NCBI RefSeq assembly: GCF_900637055.1
Contig: NZ_LR134338.1
Location: 5,695,001-5,759,000, forward strand
From: Brevibacillus brevis
GTDB taxonomy: Bacteria; Bacillota; Bacilli; Brevibacillales; Brevibacillaceae
Length of the DNA stretch: 64,000 nucleotides
Direction: 5' to 3'
Shown: positions 42,250 to 50,253 of the stretch, piece after piece
How the letters are laid out: the number at the start of each line of letters is the position of its first letter
Numbering within the stretch: position 1 is the stretch's first letter
Program-made: the position numbers and the translations under genes
The notes under the pieces: generated by a model
What the model was told of the DNA's origin: nothing
The model's input: only the letters and a program-made list of their open reading frames with translations
Database searches by the model: none

Positions 42250-42292
42250 ACTATACAGGGGGAATGTTGTCGTATTATGTTGTGAATGTAAA
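42250..42292 (-). promoter_or_regulatory. Candidate Pho box and promoter of pstS
   Basis: Minus strand TTTACA (42287-42292) starts about 11-base spaced repeats, ending AACATT (42263-42268), seven bases, TATAGT (42250-42255). PhoP binds TT(A/T/C)ACA-type repeats in B. subtilis. The arrangement matches that upstream of the solo pstB. Confidence 0.55.
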
Positions 42293-42374
42293 GCTTTCTT
42301 AAAGATGGAGAAATTCCTGTTGTAAAACTGAAAACATGGGAATAATGTCCCTATTCTTTTCTGGGGGTGTCCAT

Positions 42375-42578
42375 ATGGATCGACTGGCCTTGCTGTTTGT
42401 TATCATCGGTGCCCTGAACTGGGGATTAATCGGGTTATTTCAGTTTGATTTAGTCGCAAGCTTGTTTGGTGGAGCGGAGTCGATTGTAAGTCGAATCGTG
42501 TATACGCTGGTAGGCTTGTTTGGGGTATATGCTATCAAGTTTCTATTTACGGATCGGGAAGAAACACCAACAACATAA
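42375..42578 (+). CDS. DUF378-family small membrane protein
   Basis: 67 residues: MDRLALLFVIIGALNWGLIG opens the family signature, then FDLVASLFGG and IVYTLVGLFGVYAI form a second helix. Two transmembrane segments. Function unknown. The ATG at 42375 follows GGGGGTG, preferred to a longer frame. Confidence 0.88.
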   Translation: MDRLALLFVIIGALNWGLIGLFQFDLVASLFGGAESIVSRIVYTLVGLFGVYAIKFLFTDREETPTT

Positions 42579-42606
42579 AAAAACTATGTCAGGCTGTTGA
42601 GGAGAG

Positions 42607-42808
42607 GAGGAAACAGGAGAAAACGCTCAGCTTCTTGTCCCACCCGCTGAGGGATTCACTGCCCGTCTCCATGCAAAAAGCGAAACCGCGTCCAAAGTAG
42701 TTCTTTCAGGGTGTATTTCAGAGGTGGACGCTTAAGAACGTGTTTCGCTTTTTGCATTCCGTCTCGGTCGGTGTACCAAAGATCTTCGCTTATTTCTCCT
42801 GTTTCCTC
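42607..42808. repeat. Structured non-coding element, locus B, module 1
   Basis: Perfect 16-base outer stem GAGGAAACAGGAGAAA (42607-42622) with 42793-42808. Box GGATTCACTGCCCGTCTCC (42652-42670), one base different from locus A. Perfect inner stem ATGCAAAAAGCGAAAC (42671-42686) with 42742-42757, within which GCGTCCA pairs with TGGACGC. Then TTCCGTCTCGG. Stem sequences differ from locus A on both arms while pairing is kept. Confidence 0.75.
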
Positions 42809-42876
42809 TACGAGCTTGCCGTGCTTAAACGGGTCTTAAAAGCATTAAAAGATTGAAGAATGTAATCAGTCACGAC

Positions 42877-43074
42877 AGAGAAGAATATTTCCAGACGTAG
42901 CGACTTGTGGAGTCCTACCAAGCGGAGAAGCGATTAGCGGGCAAAAGAAACGCAACGTGCCCATGCGACGAAGCGGCTACCACTTTTGCGTTTCCCCGCT
43001 AATCGCTTCGGAGCGGGCAGTCTTGACCCCCAGCAGGACGGAGCCTGGAGCCTAGACTGGAAATATTCTTCTCT
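42877..43074. repeat. Structured non-coding element, locus B, module 2
   Basis: Perfect 18-base outer stem AGAGAAGAATATTTCCAG (42877-42894) with 43057-43074. Inner stems are GAAGCGATTAGCGGG (42927-42941) with 42995-43009 and AAACGCAA (42948-42955) with 42986-42993. Flank CTCCACGACAGCCACT (43073-43088) and TAGACTGGAAAT (43053-43064) are shared with locus A module 2. Confidence 0.75.
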
Positions 43075-43100
43075 CCACGACAGCCACTGTAAACTTATCC

Positions 43101-43143
43101 ACGAAAAAAGCGGCACATCCTGATGAACAGGGTGTGCCGCCTT
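43101..43143 (-). terminator. Terminator of the GerMN lipoprotein gene
   Basis: AAGCGGCACA-CCTG and CAGG-TGTGCCGCCTT pair; the minus strand ends in a run of six T. Confidence 0.9.
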
Positions 43144-43154
43144 TATGGTGATGA

Positions 43155-43703
43155 TTAATTGTCCCGTTTCAGTGGCTCGGAGAGATCTACGTGTCCCATC
43201 AGCGTTACTACTTTCTTGCCATCCTCCAGGAAGACAATTTCCTTTACTTCCGAGAACTGAAAGAATGTATTCTTCAACGCATCCAAAGCCATCGTCTCGC
43301 CACTTGAACCCATGTTGAACTGATTCTTGCTATCTGCATCAATCGTCAGGGTTCCTTTATCAAATGTGATTGAATGGTACTTGAAGTCTTTCCACAGCGG
43401 AATGTGCACGTCTGGCTTTACAGGCGACTCCAGCAGGGCAAGTGTCTTTTTGTACTTCTCGATATCTTCTGCAAACGTGATCTCTTGCTCTTCTTTTTGC
43501 ATCTCCATCACATTATTATCCGAATAGTAAACGGTGACCATTTGCTTTTTCAGAGTCGGCTCTGTTGTCGATGGATCAGTGTTTGAACCAGATGGCTGTT
43601 CTACTGGTGTGGTTGGCTGTGGTGTTTCAGTCGCGTTTTGCCCACATCCGGCCAAAAGCAGCATCACTAACGCTGCCATCCAGATCACTCGACTTTTTTT
43701 CAT
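43155..43703 (-). CDS. GerMN-domain lipoprotein
   Basis: 182 residues. Signal peptide with lipobox LAGC, Thr/Pro/Ser linker (25-50), then a GerMN-like domain (~55-175): VTVYYSDNNVMEMQKEEQEI, ALDALKNTFFQFSEVKEIVFLEDGKKV. Such domains occur in spore and cell-wall lipoproteins. It follows the amidase gene by 14 bases in the same direction, so a joint role in the wall or spore cortex is likely. Confidence 0.82.
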   Translation of the reverse strand: MKKSRVIWMAALVMLLLAGCGQNATETPQPTTPVEQPSGSNTDPSTTEPTLKKQMVTVYYSDNNVMEMQKEEQEITFAEDIEKYKKTLALLESPVKPDVHIPLWKDFKYHSITFDKGTLTIDADSKNQFNMGSSGETMALDALKNTFFQFSEVKEIVFLEDGKKVVTLMGHVDLSEPLKRDN

Positions 43704-43717
43704 CGTGAAAAGCCCCC

Positions 43718-45373
43718 TTACTGATAAGACTCGTAGTATTCACGAATAGCCGCAACAATGGCTTTCGCGATTTTATCTTGGAATGCCGGATTCGTCAGCT
43801 GTGCATTCTCCTGTGGATTGGAGAGAAAGCCAGTTTCGGTCAACACAGCGGGCATATTTGTGTTTTTGATCACATAAAAGCCGCTCTTCTTGACGCCTCG
43901 ATCCGGGAACTGCGTTGCCCCACGCAAATGTTTATGTACCACTTGGGCAAAGTCTTTACTGTTTTCATTATAATAGAAGGTTTCCGTTCCTGCAGCCGTT
44001 GGTTTCGGGAATGCGTTGGCATGAATAGACAAGAACATGTCGGCATCTAACTCATTGGCAAAAGCAACACGCTCTGACAGTTCATAAAACACATCCGTTG
44101 TGCGTACGGGAACGACTTGAAACTCTGGATATTGCTTCAGCAAAGCCACAATTTTATTGGAGACAGCCAAGTTGTAATCTTTTTCATTGTTGCCAGCGGA
44201 GCCCTTCGTGCCTGGGTCTTTCCCTCCGTGACCGGCATCAACGACGATCAGGTAGCCTGTTTTCTTCGGTTTTGGCGTCAATTTTACTTCGATACCATCT
44301 TCCGTGTAAGCCAACTCATACTTGCTCTTTTGGTTCAGTTCAATGACAACGCGAACCGTGTCCGGAGATGCACTGTATTGGCTGTAACGCAGATCAGCAA
44401 TGAGAGGTTCTTCTTTCGTTTGTTCTGCCTGATTCTGTTCATCAGAATCAGAATCTGTGTCTTGGTCTTCCTCATCAGCGGAGGCCGTTTCCTCGGATTC
44501 GCCTACGCTATCATTTTTCTCGTCTTGCCGTTTGAGATCTTCGATTAAATCGTCATCCAATGCTGTTTGTGGGAGATCCAAGACGATCCGGTGTGGACCT
44601 GTCATTACAAAGGACTGAGGAATTACAGGTATGGTCGTCTCAATACGAACACGGTCGCCGTCCTCAGATACATCTTTCAAAATATTGAGGCGATCGATCT
44701 CAACCTGATTATTTTTCTTGTCCCACGCAAATGACCCTCCAAGCTCGTCCTCCAATTGACGTAATGAGAGGACCAACTGATCATCAATCGTCATCCCTCG
44801 CTCAGGTCGTTTCCACGCAAAGCCTTTTTGTCCCACTTGCTCAGCTACAGCCTGTGCGGACACGTACATCGTGTCTTCCACTTGATACAGCTTGATCGGC
44901 TGGGTTGGTGCCTTGCCATTCAGCTTGACCTGTGGTGTTTCGTTCGCAATGACAGTTCGTGTGCTGTTGTCCCACCCGACTGTAACGCCAAGCGACTCCC
45001 CGACAAAACGCAGTGGCAGCAGCATACGCTTTTGTGAAATAACAGGCGGCGTATCGAGCTTCACTTGCTTGCCGTTCAACACTGCTGTACGGGAGTCAAG
45101 TGTAAGGGAGAGATGCTGCGTGCCTTTGGTAATGACAGCTGTTCGAGTAGCGTCATTCCAATCCACTTTTGCACCTAGCCCTTCGGCGATGACACGGACG
45201 GGAACCAACGTGCGTCCATTCTTGATGACTGGCGGCACTTCAGCATTCACTGCTTGTCCACCAATCATGAGATTGACAGCTTCCTCTGAGGCACTGCTTG
45301 CTGCAACCGCCCAACTGGGGATTAGCAGCAGGACCAGCAGCGCAAAAAGCAGAGGGTAAAATCGTCTCTTCAT
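43718..45373 (-). CDS. Secreted N-acetylmuramoyl-L-alanine amidase
   Basis: 551 residues. Signal peptide 1-24. Two copper-amine-oxidase-N-type repeats (~33-145), with GRTLVPVRVIAEGLGAKVDW and KRMLLPLRFVGESLG. An AMIN-like region (~235-370) is interrupted by a Glu/Asp/Gln-rich stretch. An Amidase_3 catalytic domain lies at ~375-548: VVDAGHGGKDPGTKG (zinc His), SIHANAF (second His), TETGFLSN (catalytic Glu). It cleaves the muramyl-alanine bond in peptidoglycan. First gene of a pair with the GerMN lipoprotein. Confidence 0.93.
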   Translation of the reverse strand: MKRRFYPLLFALLVLLLIPSWAVAASSASEEAVNLMIGGQAVNAEVPPVIKNGRTLVPVRVIAEGLGAKVDWNDATRTAVITKGTQHLSLTLDSRTAVLNGKQVKLDTPPVISQKRMLLPLRFVGESLGVTVGWDNSTRTVIANETPQVKLNGKAPTQPIKLYQVEDTMYVSAQAVAEQVGQKGFAWKRPERGMTIDDQLVLSLRQLEDELGGSFAWDKKNNQVEIDRLNILKDVSEDGDRVRIETTIPVIPQSFVMTGPHRIVLDLPQTALDDDLIEDLKRQDEKNDSVGESEETASADEEDQDTDSDSDEQNQAEQTKEEPLIADLRYSQYSASPDTVRVVIELNQKSKYELAYTEDGIEVKLTPKPKKTGYLIVVDAGHGGKDPGTKGSAGNNEKDYNLAVSNKIVALLKQYPEFQVVPVRTTDVFYELSERVAFANELDADMFLSIHANAFPKPTAAGTETFYYNENSKDFAQVVHKHLRGATQFPDRGVKKSGFYVIKNTNMPAVLTETGFLSNPQENAQLTNPAFQDKIAKAIVAAIREYYESYQ

Positions 45374-45489
45374 CCTGACCTCCTCCGTGATGTCTGTTTT
45401 CTTTCGTTATGTGGCGTCAGCCAATGTGCAACGTTCACCATTCTATTAGACGCTATATGATCTGTAAAGTTTATAGTCTTTTGGTACCA

Positions 45490-45535
45490 AAATGAAAAGA
45501 CCGCCTCCGCATGCCGCGAGACAGTCTTTATAACT
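45490..45535 (-). terminator. Probable terminator after the 160-residue gene
   Basis: An imperfect hairpin between AAAGACCGCC and the AGACAGTCTTT side ends on the minus strand in TTTTCATTTT. Confidence 0.55.
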
Positions 45536-45537
45536 GA

Positions 45538-46020
45538 TCATTTGTATCGAAAAAATCCCCTTCTCTCTTGCCTACTTACTTCTTGAACAGGTTTTTTTAT
45601 CATGTTCAAGCCCCCGTTGGCAAGAAATTGCTGGATCAGCGAAATCACAGCCGGATTCGACAGCACTTTAATGGAGTCGGCTACTTTCGGGTTTTTCAAT
45701 TGGGGAATAGCGTCGCCTAGATACGGTAAAAGCGGCAGTAAATCTTCGATAGAAATGGCAGGCTTTTGTGGTTGAGGTACAACTTCCACTTGAGCGGCAT
45801 TCTTTCGTCCTCCAAACAGCAAGCCTCGCCGTTCTCCTGTACTTCTTGGAGGTGCTTGTTTGAGACGCCCCAGTGTATTCTTCATATCCTGCAGCTCCTG
45901 CCGCACCTGACTCATTTCTTTCATCATTTGGGCATTGCTTGCATGCTGTGCATCCACAAGCTTGTTGATCGATTCTAGCAAATTGCTCCTGGGGACAGCC
46001 TGCTTCCTTTTCGCTTTCAT
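45538..46020 (-). CDS. Hypothetical protein with coiled-coil N-terminus
   Basis: 160 residues. Residues 10-57 form a predicted coiled coil (LLESINKLVDAQHASNAQMMKEMSQVRQELQDMKNTL by composition), followed by a basic Arg/Gly linker and a C-terminal hydrophobic helix region (ISIEDLLPLLPYLGDAI, PAVISLIQQFLANGG). No family recognised; the layout recalls YqfQ-type spore proteins only loosely. The ribosome site GGAGGTGGG is 15 bases from the ATG, so the start is uncertain. It is paired with the next small gene. Confidence 0.6.
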   Translation of the reverse strand: MKAKRKQAVPRSNLLESINKLVDAQHASNAQMMKEMSQVRQELQDMKNTLGRLKQAPPRSTGERRGLLFGGRKNAAQVEVVPQPQKPAISIEDLLPLLPYLGDAIPQLKNPKVADSIKVLSNPAVISLIQQFLANGGLNMIKKPVQEVSRQERRGFFRYK

Positions 46021-46061
46021 TTTCTCAACGATAATCCCACCTCCCTCCTCACTCTACCCCC

Positions 46062-46319
46062 TTATCTAAAACGTTTTTTTATATTTTCCAAATCCTTTGC
46101 AGTGACACCTTTTTTCGAAAGCTTATTCAGCAGACTACCGACATTTTCTGTTTTCTGCATCTGACGAAACTGCGCAGCATAACTGTTAACCTCTTGCTCG
46201 GTCAATTTTTTCCCTGACTTTCTGGCCATTTCACGAATGACTTCCTTGATTCCCGCATCTGTCCTCAGCTTTTCCTTAGGAATCGATTTAACAATGTTGA
46301 GTAAAGAACCAATATCCAT
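46062..46319 (-). CDS. Hypothetical 85-residue helical protein
   Basis: ATG at 46319 behind GGGGGGA. Basic and helical: LLNIVKSIPKEKLRTDAGIKEVIREMARKSGKKLTEQ by region, with a conserved-looking C-terminal LSKKGVTAKDLENIKKRF. Resembles small stage VI sporulation-type (SpoVIF-like) proteins in size and in the KxxLxxIKK ending, but this is only a suggestion. Transcribed just before the 160-residue gene. Confidence 0.6.
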   Translation of the reverse strand: MDIGSLLNIVKSIPKEKLRTDAGIKEVIREMARKSGKKLTEQEVNSYAAQFRQMQKTENVGSLLNKLSKKGVTAKDLENIKKRFR

Positions 46320-46403
46320 CAATATCCCCCCTGGTTGCAGTTAGTTCCTTTTTACTCTATGTAGCCAAGGGCGTAATGGATTGGTCATTTGTCCATGAGA
46401 CAG

Positions 46404-46438
46404 AAAAAAAGAAGAGGGACACGAAAATCGCCCTCTTC
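46404..46438 (-). terminator. Terminator of oligopeptide-binding gene 1
   Basis: GAAGAGGG (46411-46418) pairs with CCCTCTTC (46431-46438), minus strand followed by seven T. Confidence 0.88.
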
Positions 46439-46448
46439 TCCTGCATTC

Positions 46449-48044
46449 TTATTTTTTGGTGATATCCGCGTATTTGAAATCGATATCACCCAGACCATCC
46501 ATCACGACATCTTTCAAATTCTCGTTCTGCACCCAAGAGTTTGTGTAGAAGTAGATTGGCATGATTGGCATTTCATCCATCAGGATTTGCTCAGCCTGCA
46601 TGAGAATTGCTTTGCGCTTCTCTGGGTCTTGCTCCAGAGAGGATTGGTTCAGGAGCTCTTTGTACTTTGGATTTTCCCAACGCGTATCGTTGTTTCCGCC
46701 GTCTTTTTCCTGGAACATTTCCAAGAAGTTGATGGGATCATTGAAGTCACCCAGCCAACCTCCACGAGCGATTTGATAATTACCTTGGTGTACGTCTTCT
46801 AGGTATACCTTCCACTCTTTATTTTCGAGCTTGATATCTACACCGAGGTTTTTCTTCCATTGAGCCTGTATTTCTTTTGCGATCTTTTTATGACCTTCGG
46901 ATGTGTTGTAGGTGAGTGTGATTGGCGGGAGTTTGGTGATGCCCTCTTCCTTCATACCCTCTACCAGTAATTTCTTTGCAACTTCAAGGTCATTGTCTTT
47001 GAAGTAACCGTCTTTGTTCAACGCCATGCTCGGTGGTACATAGCCTGTTGCCGGTACTTGACCCGCTTGCAGGATATCGGCGGTGATACTCTCACGATTA
47101 ATGGCATACGCGAACGCCTTACGAATTTTTGCGTTGGTAAACGGTGCTTGCTCTGTATTGAAACGATAAAAGTAGGCACCGGCGATTGGCTGTGTCTTCA
47201 AGATGCCAGTTTCCCTCAAAACCGGAAGTGCGTCGGTTGGCAGAGCGGACGTTGGAGCACCCGCCCAATCCAGCTCGTCGTTATCAAACATGGATAATTC
47301 CGTATTCTCATCCTCTATCATAGAGAATTCAATCTTATCCAATTTTACATTGGCTTTATCCCAGTACTTCTCGTTTTTTACGACAGTCAGTTTGCTCTTG
47401 TGTTCCCATGTTTCCATTTTAAATGGTCCGTTGCCAACAACCGTCTTTGCCTCGTCAGCCCATTTTTTGTTGCCTTCGACTACTTTCTTGTTCACTGGGA
47501 AGTACGTTTTGAAAGCAACGAGCTCTGGGAAAAATGGTGTCGGGTTTGTCAGTTCCACTTTTAGCGTCTTATCGTCAATCGCCTTTACCCCAACGTCTCC
47601 CGCCTTGCCTGTCCCTTTGTTGAAGTCTTCTGCACCTTTCACATAATACAACTGGTAGGCGTAGTTGGAAGCTGTCTTTGGATCGAGCGCGCGTTTCCAA
47701 GCATATTCGAAGTCATGTGCCGTTACCGGATCTCCGTTGCTCCATTTTGCATCACGAATCTTGAATGTATAAGTCTTCCCATCCTCAGAAACGGTATAGC
47801 TCTCTGCCGCGGCTGGGTGTACCTTTCCGTCTTTTCCGAGACGTGTCAGACCTTCGAATATAGCAGTGATGATTGTGCTAGAGGTAGTATCCTCCGCAAT
47901 TCCCGGGTCTGCTGTAGGCGGATCCGAATGCAGATTCATTCTTAATACCTTAGGCCCAGCTGCTTGGATAGCGCCTTCGTACCCTGTCATCATTCCACCG
48001 AAAACAAGGACTGAACTCAAAGCCAGAAAAACACTCTTCTTCAT
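46449..48044 (-). CDS. Oligopeptide-binding protein, paralogue 1, lipobox Cys lost
   Basis: 531 residues of the OppA (SBP family 5) fold: VLRMNLHSDPPTADPGIAED, RDAKWSNGDPVTAHDFEYAWKRALDP, FYTNSWVQN near the end. Start ATG 48044 (or 48047) behind GGGGGG. The signal peptide ends MMTGYEGAIQAAGP: at residue 22, where the neighbours have the lipobox Cys, there is Tyr (codon TAC at 47981-47979, one G-to-A change from TGC). The protein cannot be lipidated there and is probably cleaved after IQA and released, or stays on its signal anchor. No opp permease genes are adjacent. Confidence 0.9.
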   Translation of the reverse strand: MKKSVFLALSSVLVFGGMMTGYEGAIQAAGPKVLRMNLHSDPPTADPGIAEDTTSSTIITAIFEGLTRLGKDGKVHPAAAESYTVSEDGKTYTFKIRDAKWSNGDPVTAHDFEYAWKRALDPKTASNYAYQLYYVKGAEDFNKGTGKAGDVGVKAIDDKTLKVELTNPTPFFPELVAFKTYFPVNKKVVEGNKKWADEAKTVVGNGPFKMETWEHKSKLTVVKNEKYWDKANVKLDKIEFSMIEDENTELSMFDNDELDWAGAPTSALPTDALPVLRETGILKTQPIAGAYFYRFNTEQAPFTNAKIRKAFAYAINRESITADILQAGQVPATGYVPPSMALNKDGYFKDNDLEVAKKLLVEGMKEEGITKLPPITLTYNTSEGHKKIAKEIQAQWKKNLGVDIKLENKEWKVYLEDVHQGNYQIARGGWLGDFNDPINFLEMFQEKDGGNNDTRWENPKYKELLNQSSLEQDPEKRKAILMQAEQILMDEMPIMPIYFYTNSWVQNENLKDVVMDGLGDIDFKYADITKK

Positions 48045-48125
48045 CATATGCCCCCCTAATTTCCTAATGAGAATCTTCCAAAAATTAGTATACAACAAAA
48101 GTAAAAATATGGAAGTGGGATAGGT

Positions 48126-48166
48126 AAAAAAAGAAGAGAGGTGAGTATAACACCGCTCTTCTTTTA
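48126..48166 (-). terminator. Terminator of oligopeptide-binding gene 2
   Basis: GAAGAG (48133-48138) and CTCTTC (48156-48161) with inner GTG/CAC; minus strand followed by a T run. Confidence 0.8.
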
Positions 48167-48178
48167 CATGCACAGCTA

Positions 48179-49831
48179 TTATTTCTTTTCTACGAAATCT
48201 GCGTACTTGTAGTCTACAGCACCCAGACCATCGATGATAACATCTTGTACTCTGTCGTCCTTCACCCAAGATTGAGTATAGTAGTAGATTGGCATAATTG
48301 GCATTTCATCCATCAGGATTTGCTCAGCCTGCGCCAAGATTGCTTTACGTTTTTCTGGGTCTAGCTCCAGAGCGGATTGGTTCAGGAGTTCTTTGTACTT
48401 CGGATTTTCCCAACGAGTATCGTTGTTTCCGCCGTCTTTTTCCTTGAACATTTCCAAGAAGTTGATTGGATCGTTGAAGTCACCCAACCAGCCTGCACGA
48501 GCCACTTGGTATTTACCTTGGTGTACATCGTCCAAGTAAACCTTCCACTCTTTGTTCTCGAGCTTCACGTCTACGCCGAGGTTTTTCTTCCATTGGTCTT
48601 GGATTGCCTCAGCAATCTTTTTGTGACCTTCGGAAGTGTTGAAGGAAAGAGTAAGTGCTGGGAATTTGGTGAGACCCTCTTCTTTCATACCTTCTTCGAG
48701 CAATTTCTTCGCTGTTTCAATGTCATTATCCTTGTAGAAACCGTCTTTGTTCAGCGCCATGCTTGGTGGTACATAGCCTGTTGCAGGCAATTGACCAGCT
48801 TGCAGGATGTTGTCGATCAGGCTTTGACGATCGATCGCATAGGCAAACGCTTTACGGATTTTCACATTGTTGAACGGTGGTTTTTCTGTGTTGAAACGGT
48901 AGAAGTAAGTACCCGCGATTGGCTGAGTTGTCATTTTACCGGATTCTTTCAAAGCCGGGATCGCGTCAGTTGGCAACGCAGAAGTTGGAGCTCCTGCCCA
49001 GTGCAATTCACCGTTTTCCCACATGGACAGCTCAGTATTCTCATCCTCTACCATGGAGAATTCGATTTTGTCCAATTTTACGTTGTCTTTATCCCAGTAG
49101 TTATCGTTTTTGGAAACGACGAGCTTGCTCTTGTGCTCCCAAGAATCCATTTTGAATGGACCGTTACCAATAACTGTTTTCGCATCAGTAGCCCATTTCT
49201 CGTTGCCCTCTACTACTTTTGGATTAACTGGGAAGTATGTTTTGAATGCAACCAGCTCCAAGAAGAATGGCGTTGGGTTTGCCAGTTCTACTTCGAGTGT
49301 TTTATCGTCAACTGCTTTTACGCCAACGTCTTCTACTTTACCCTTGCCTTTGTTGTAGGCTTCTGCGCCCTTCACATAGTACAGTTGGTATGCATAGTTG
49401 GAAGCTGTTTTTGGATTAAGAGCGCGTTTCCAAGCATATTCGAAATCTTTTGCCGATACAGGATCGCCATTGCTCCATTTGTTATCACGAATTTTGAATG
49501 TATATTTTTTACCGTCTTCAGAAACAGTGTAGCTCTCTGCTGCTGCTGGATTGTATTTACCGTCTTTACCAACGCGAGTCAGACCTTCGAAGGTAGCAGT
49601 GATGATGGTGCTGGAAGTTGTATCTTCCGCGATACCTGGGTCAGCTGTTGGTGGCTCGGAGTGCAAGTTCAGTTTCAGTACTTTAGAGCCAGCTGTTGGT
49701 GCAGAATTTTCTGTCTTTCCTGCCGATGCATTGCTATCTGCCGGTGCCGCCTGGTTTCCGCCACCGCATCCTGCGAGTGCCGCGCCAAGAACGAGGATAG
49801 AACTCATTGCCACGAAAACATTCTTTTTCAT
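48179..49831 (-). CDS. Oligopeptide-binding lipoprotein, paralogue 2
   Basis: 550-residue OppA-type solute-binding lipoprotein. The lipobox LAGC gives Cys22, followed by a Gly/Ala/Ser linker. KLNLHSEPPTADPGIAED, NKWSNGDPVSAKDFEYAWKRALNP, DFNDPINFLEMFKEKDGGNNDTRWENPKYKELL are close to paralogue 1. It should deliver peptides to an Opp-type permease encoded elsewhere. It has its own terminator and a long upstream region. Confidence 0.95.
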   Translation of the reverse strand: MKKNVFVAMSSILVLGAALAGCGGGNQAAPADSNASAGKTENSAPTAGSKVLKLNLHSEPPTADPGIAEDTTSSTIITATFEGLTRVGKDGKYNPAAAESYTVSEDGKKYTFKIRDNKWSNGDPVSAKDFEYAWKRALNPKTASNYAYQLYYVKGAEAYNKGKGKVEDVGVKAVDDKTLEVELANPTPFFLELVAFKTYFPVNPKVVEGNEKWATDAKTVIGNGPFKMDSWEHKSKLVVSKNDNYWDKDNVKLDKIEFSMVEDENTELSMWENGELHWAGAPTSALPTDAIPALKESGKMTTQPIAGTYFYRFNTEKPPFNNVKIRKAFAYAIDRQSLIDNILQAGQLPATGYVPPSMALNKDGFYKDNDIETAKKLLEEGMKEEGLTKFPALTLSFNTSEGHKKIAEAIQDQWKKNLGVDVKLENKEWKVYLDDVHQGKYQVARAGWLGDFNDPINFLEMFKEKDGGNNDTRWENPKYKELLNQSALELDPEKRKAILAQAEQILMDEMPIMPIYYYTQSWVKDDRVQDVIIDGLGAVDYKYADFVEKK

Positions 49832-50195
49832 ACAAGTAATCCCCCTTTTCTAAATCTTTTATCAATATACATGGTTTTATATATTTTTTAAATATGTTTT
49901 AGAATGATTTAATAAATTTTTATTTATTTATAAAGAGAATTAATCAATTATAAATTATATTGATCGATAAATAAATTTTCCATAACATTCCTACCCCAAT
50001 ATCTCTAAGAAAAACCGCGTAATATCAAGCTTTCTCAGAGTTGAGGATTCAGATCTCATTTATTGATGTATTTTTTCATTCACCCAATTTTACCGACATT
50101 CAGTAAAGTAACAATAGTAATTTCATTTATAATTTTATAATTACCTACATCGTCGTCAATCGTCTGCTCGTTTTTTTACTCTCAGAAATGATTTA
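49832..50195. other. AT-rich intergenic stretch, no gene seen
   Basis: About 360 bases between two oligopeptide-binding genes. Very AT-rich near 49850-49990. No open frame with a ribosome site, no tRNA-like or riboswitch-like fold recognised. It should contain the promoter of paralogue 2, but no convincing -35/-10 pair stands out from the AT background. Confidence 0.5.
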
Positions 50196-50232
50196 CAAAA
50201 AAAGAAGAGTGCCGTAGCACCCTTCTTTTTTA
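50196..50232 (-). terminator. Terminator of oligopeptide-binding gene 3
   Basis: AAAAAAGAAGAGTGC (50198-50212) pairs with GCACCCTTCTTTTTT (50217-50231), one wobble. Confidence 0.9.
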
Positions 50233-50253
50233 CAACGAGTTATGCGCTTTTTC

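Noticed and set aside
27355..43074. The two repeated elements as insertion sequences or CRISPR
   Set aside because: No transposase, no short evenly spaced direct repeats, no target duplications seen.
43093..43101. TTATCCACG as a possible DnaA box
   Set aside because: One isolated mismatch site; expected by chance in 64 kb.
48377..49891. 504-codon plus-strand open frame opposite peptide-binding gene 2
   Set aside because: Mirror frame of a real gene; Phe/Cys/Val-rich with no recognisable domain. Similar frames lie opposite paralogues 3 and 4.
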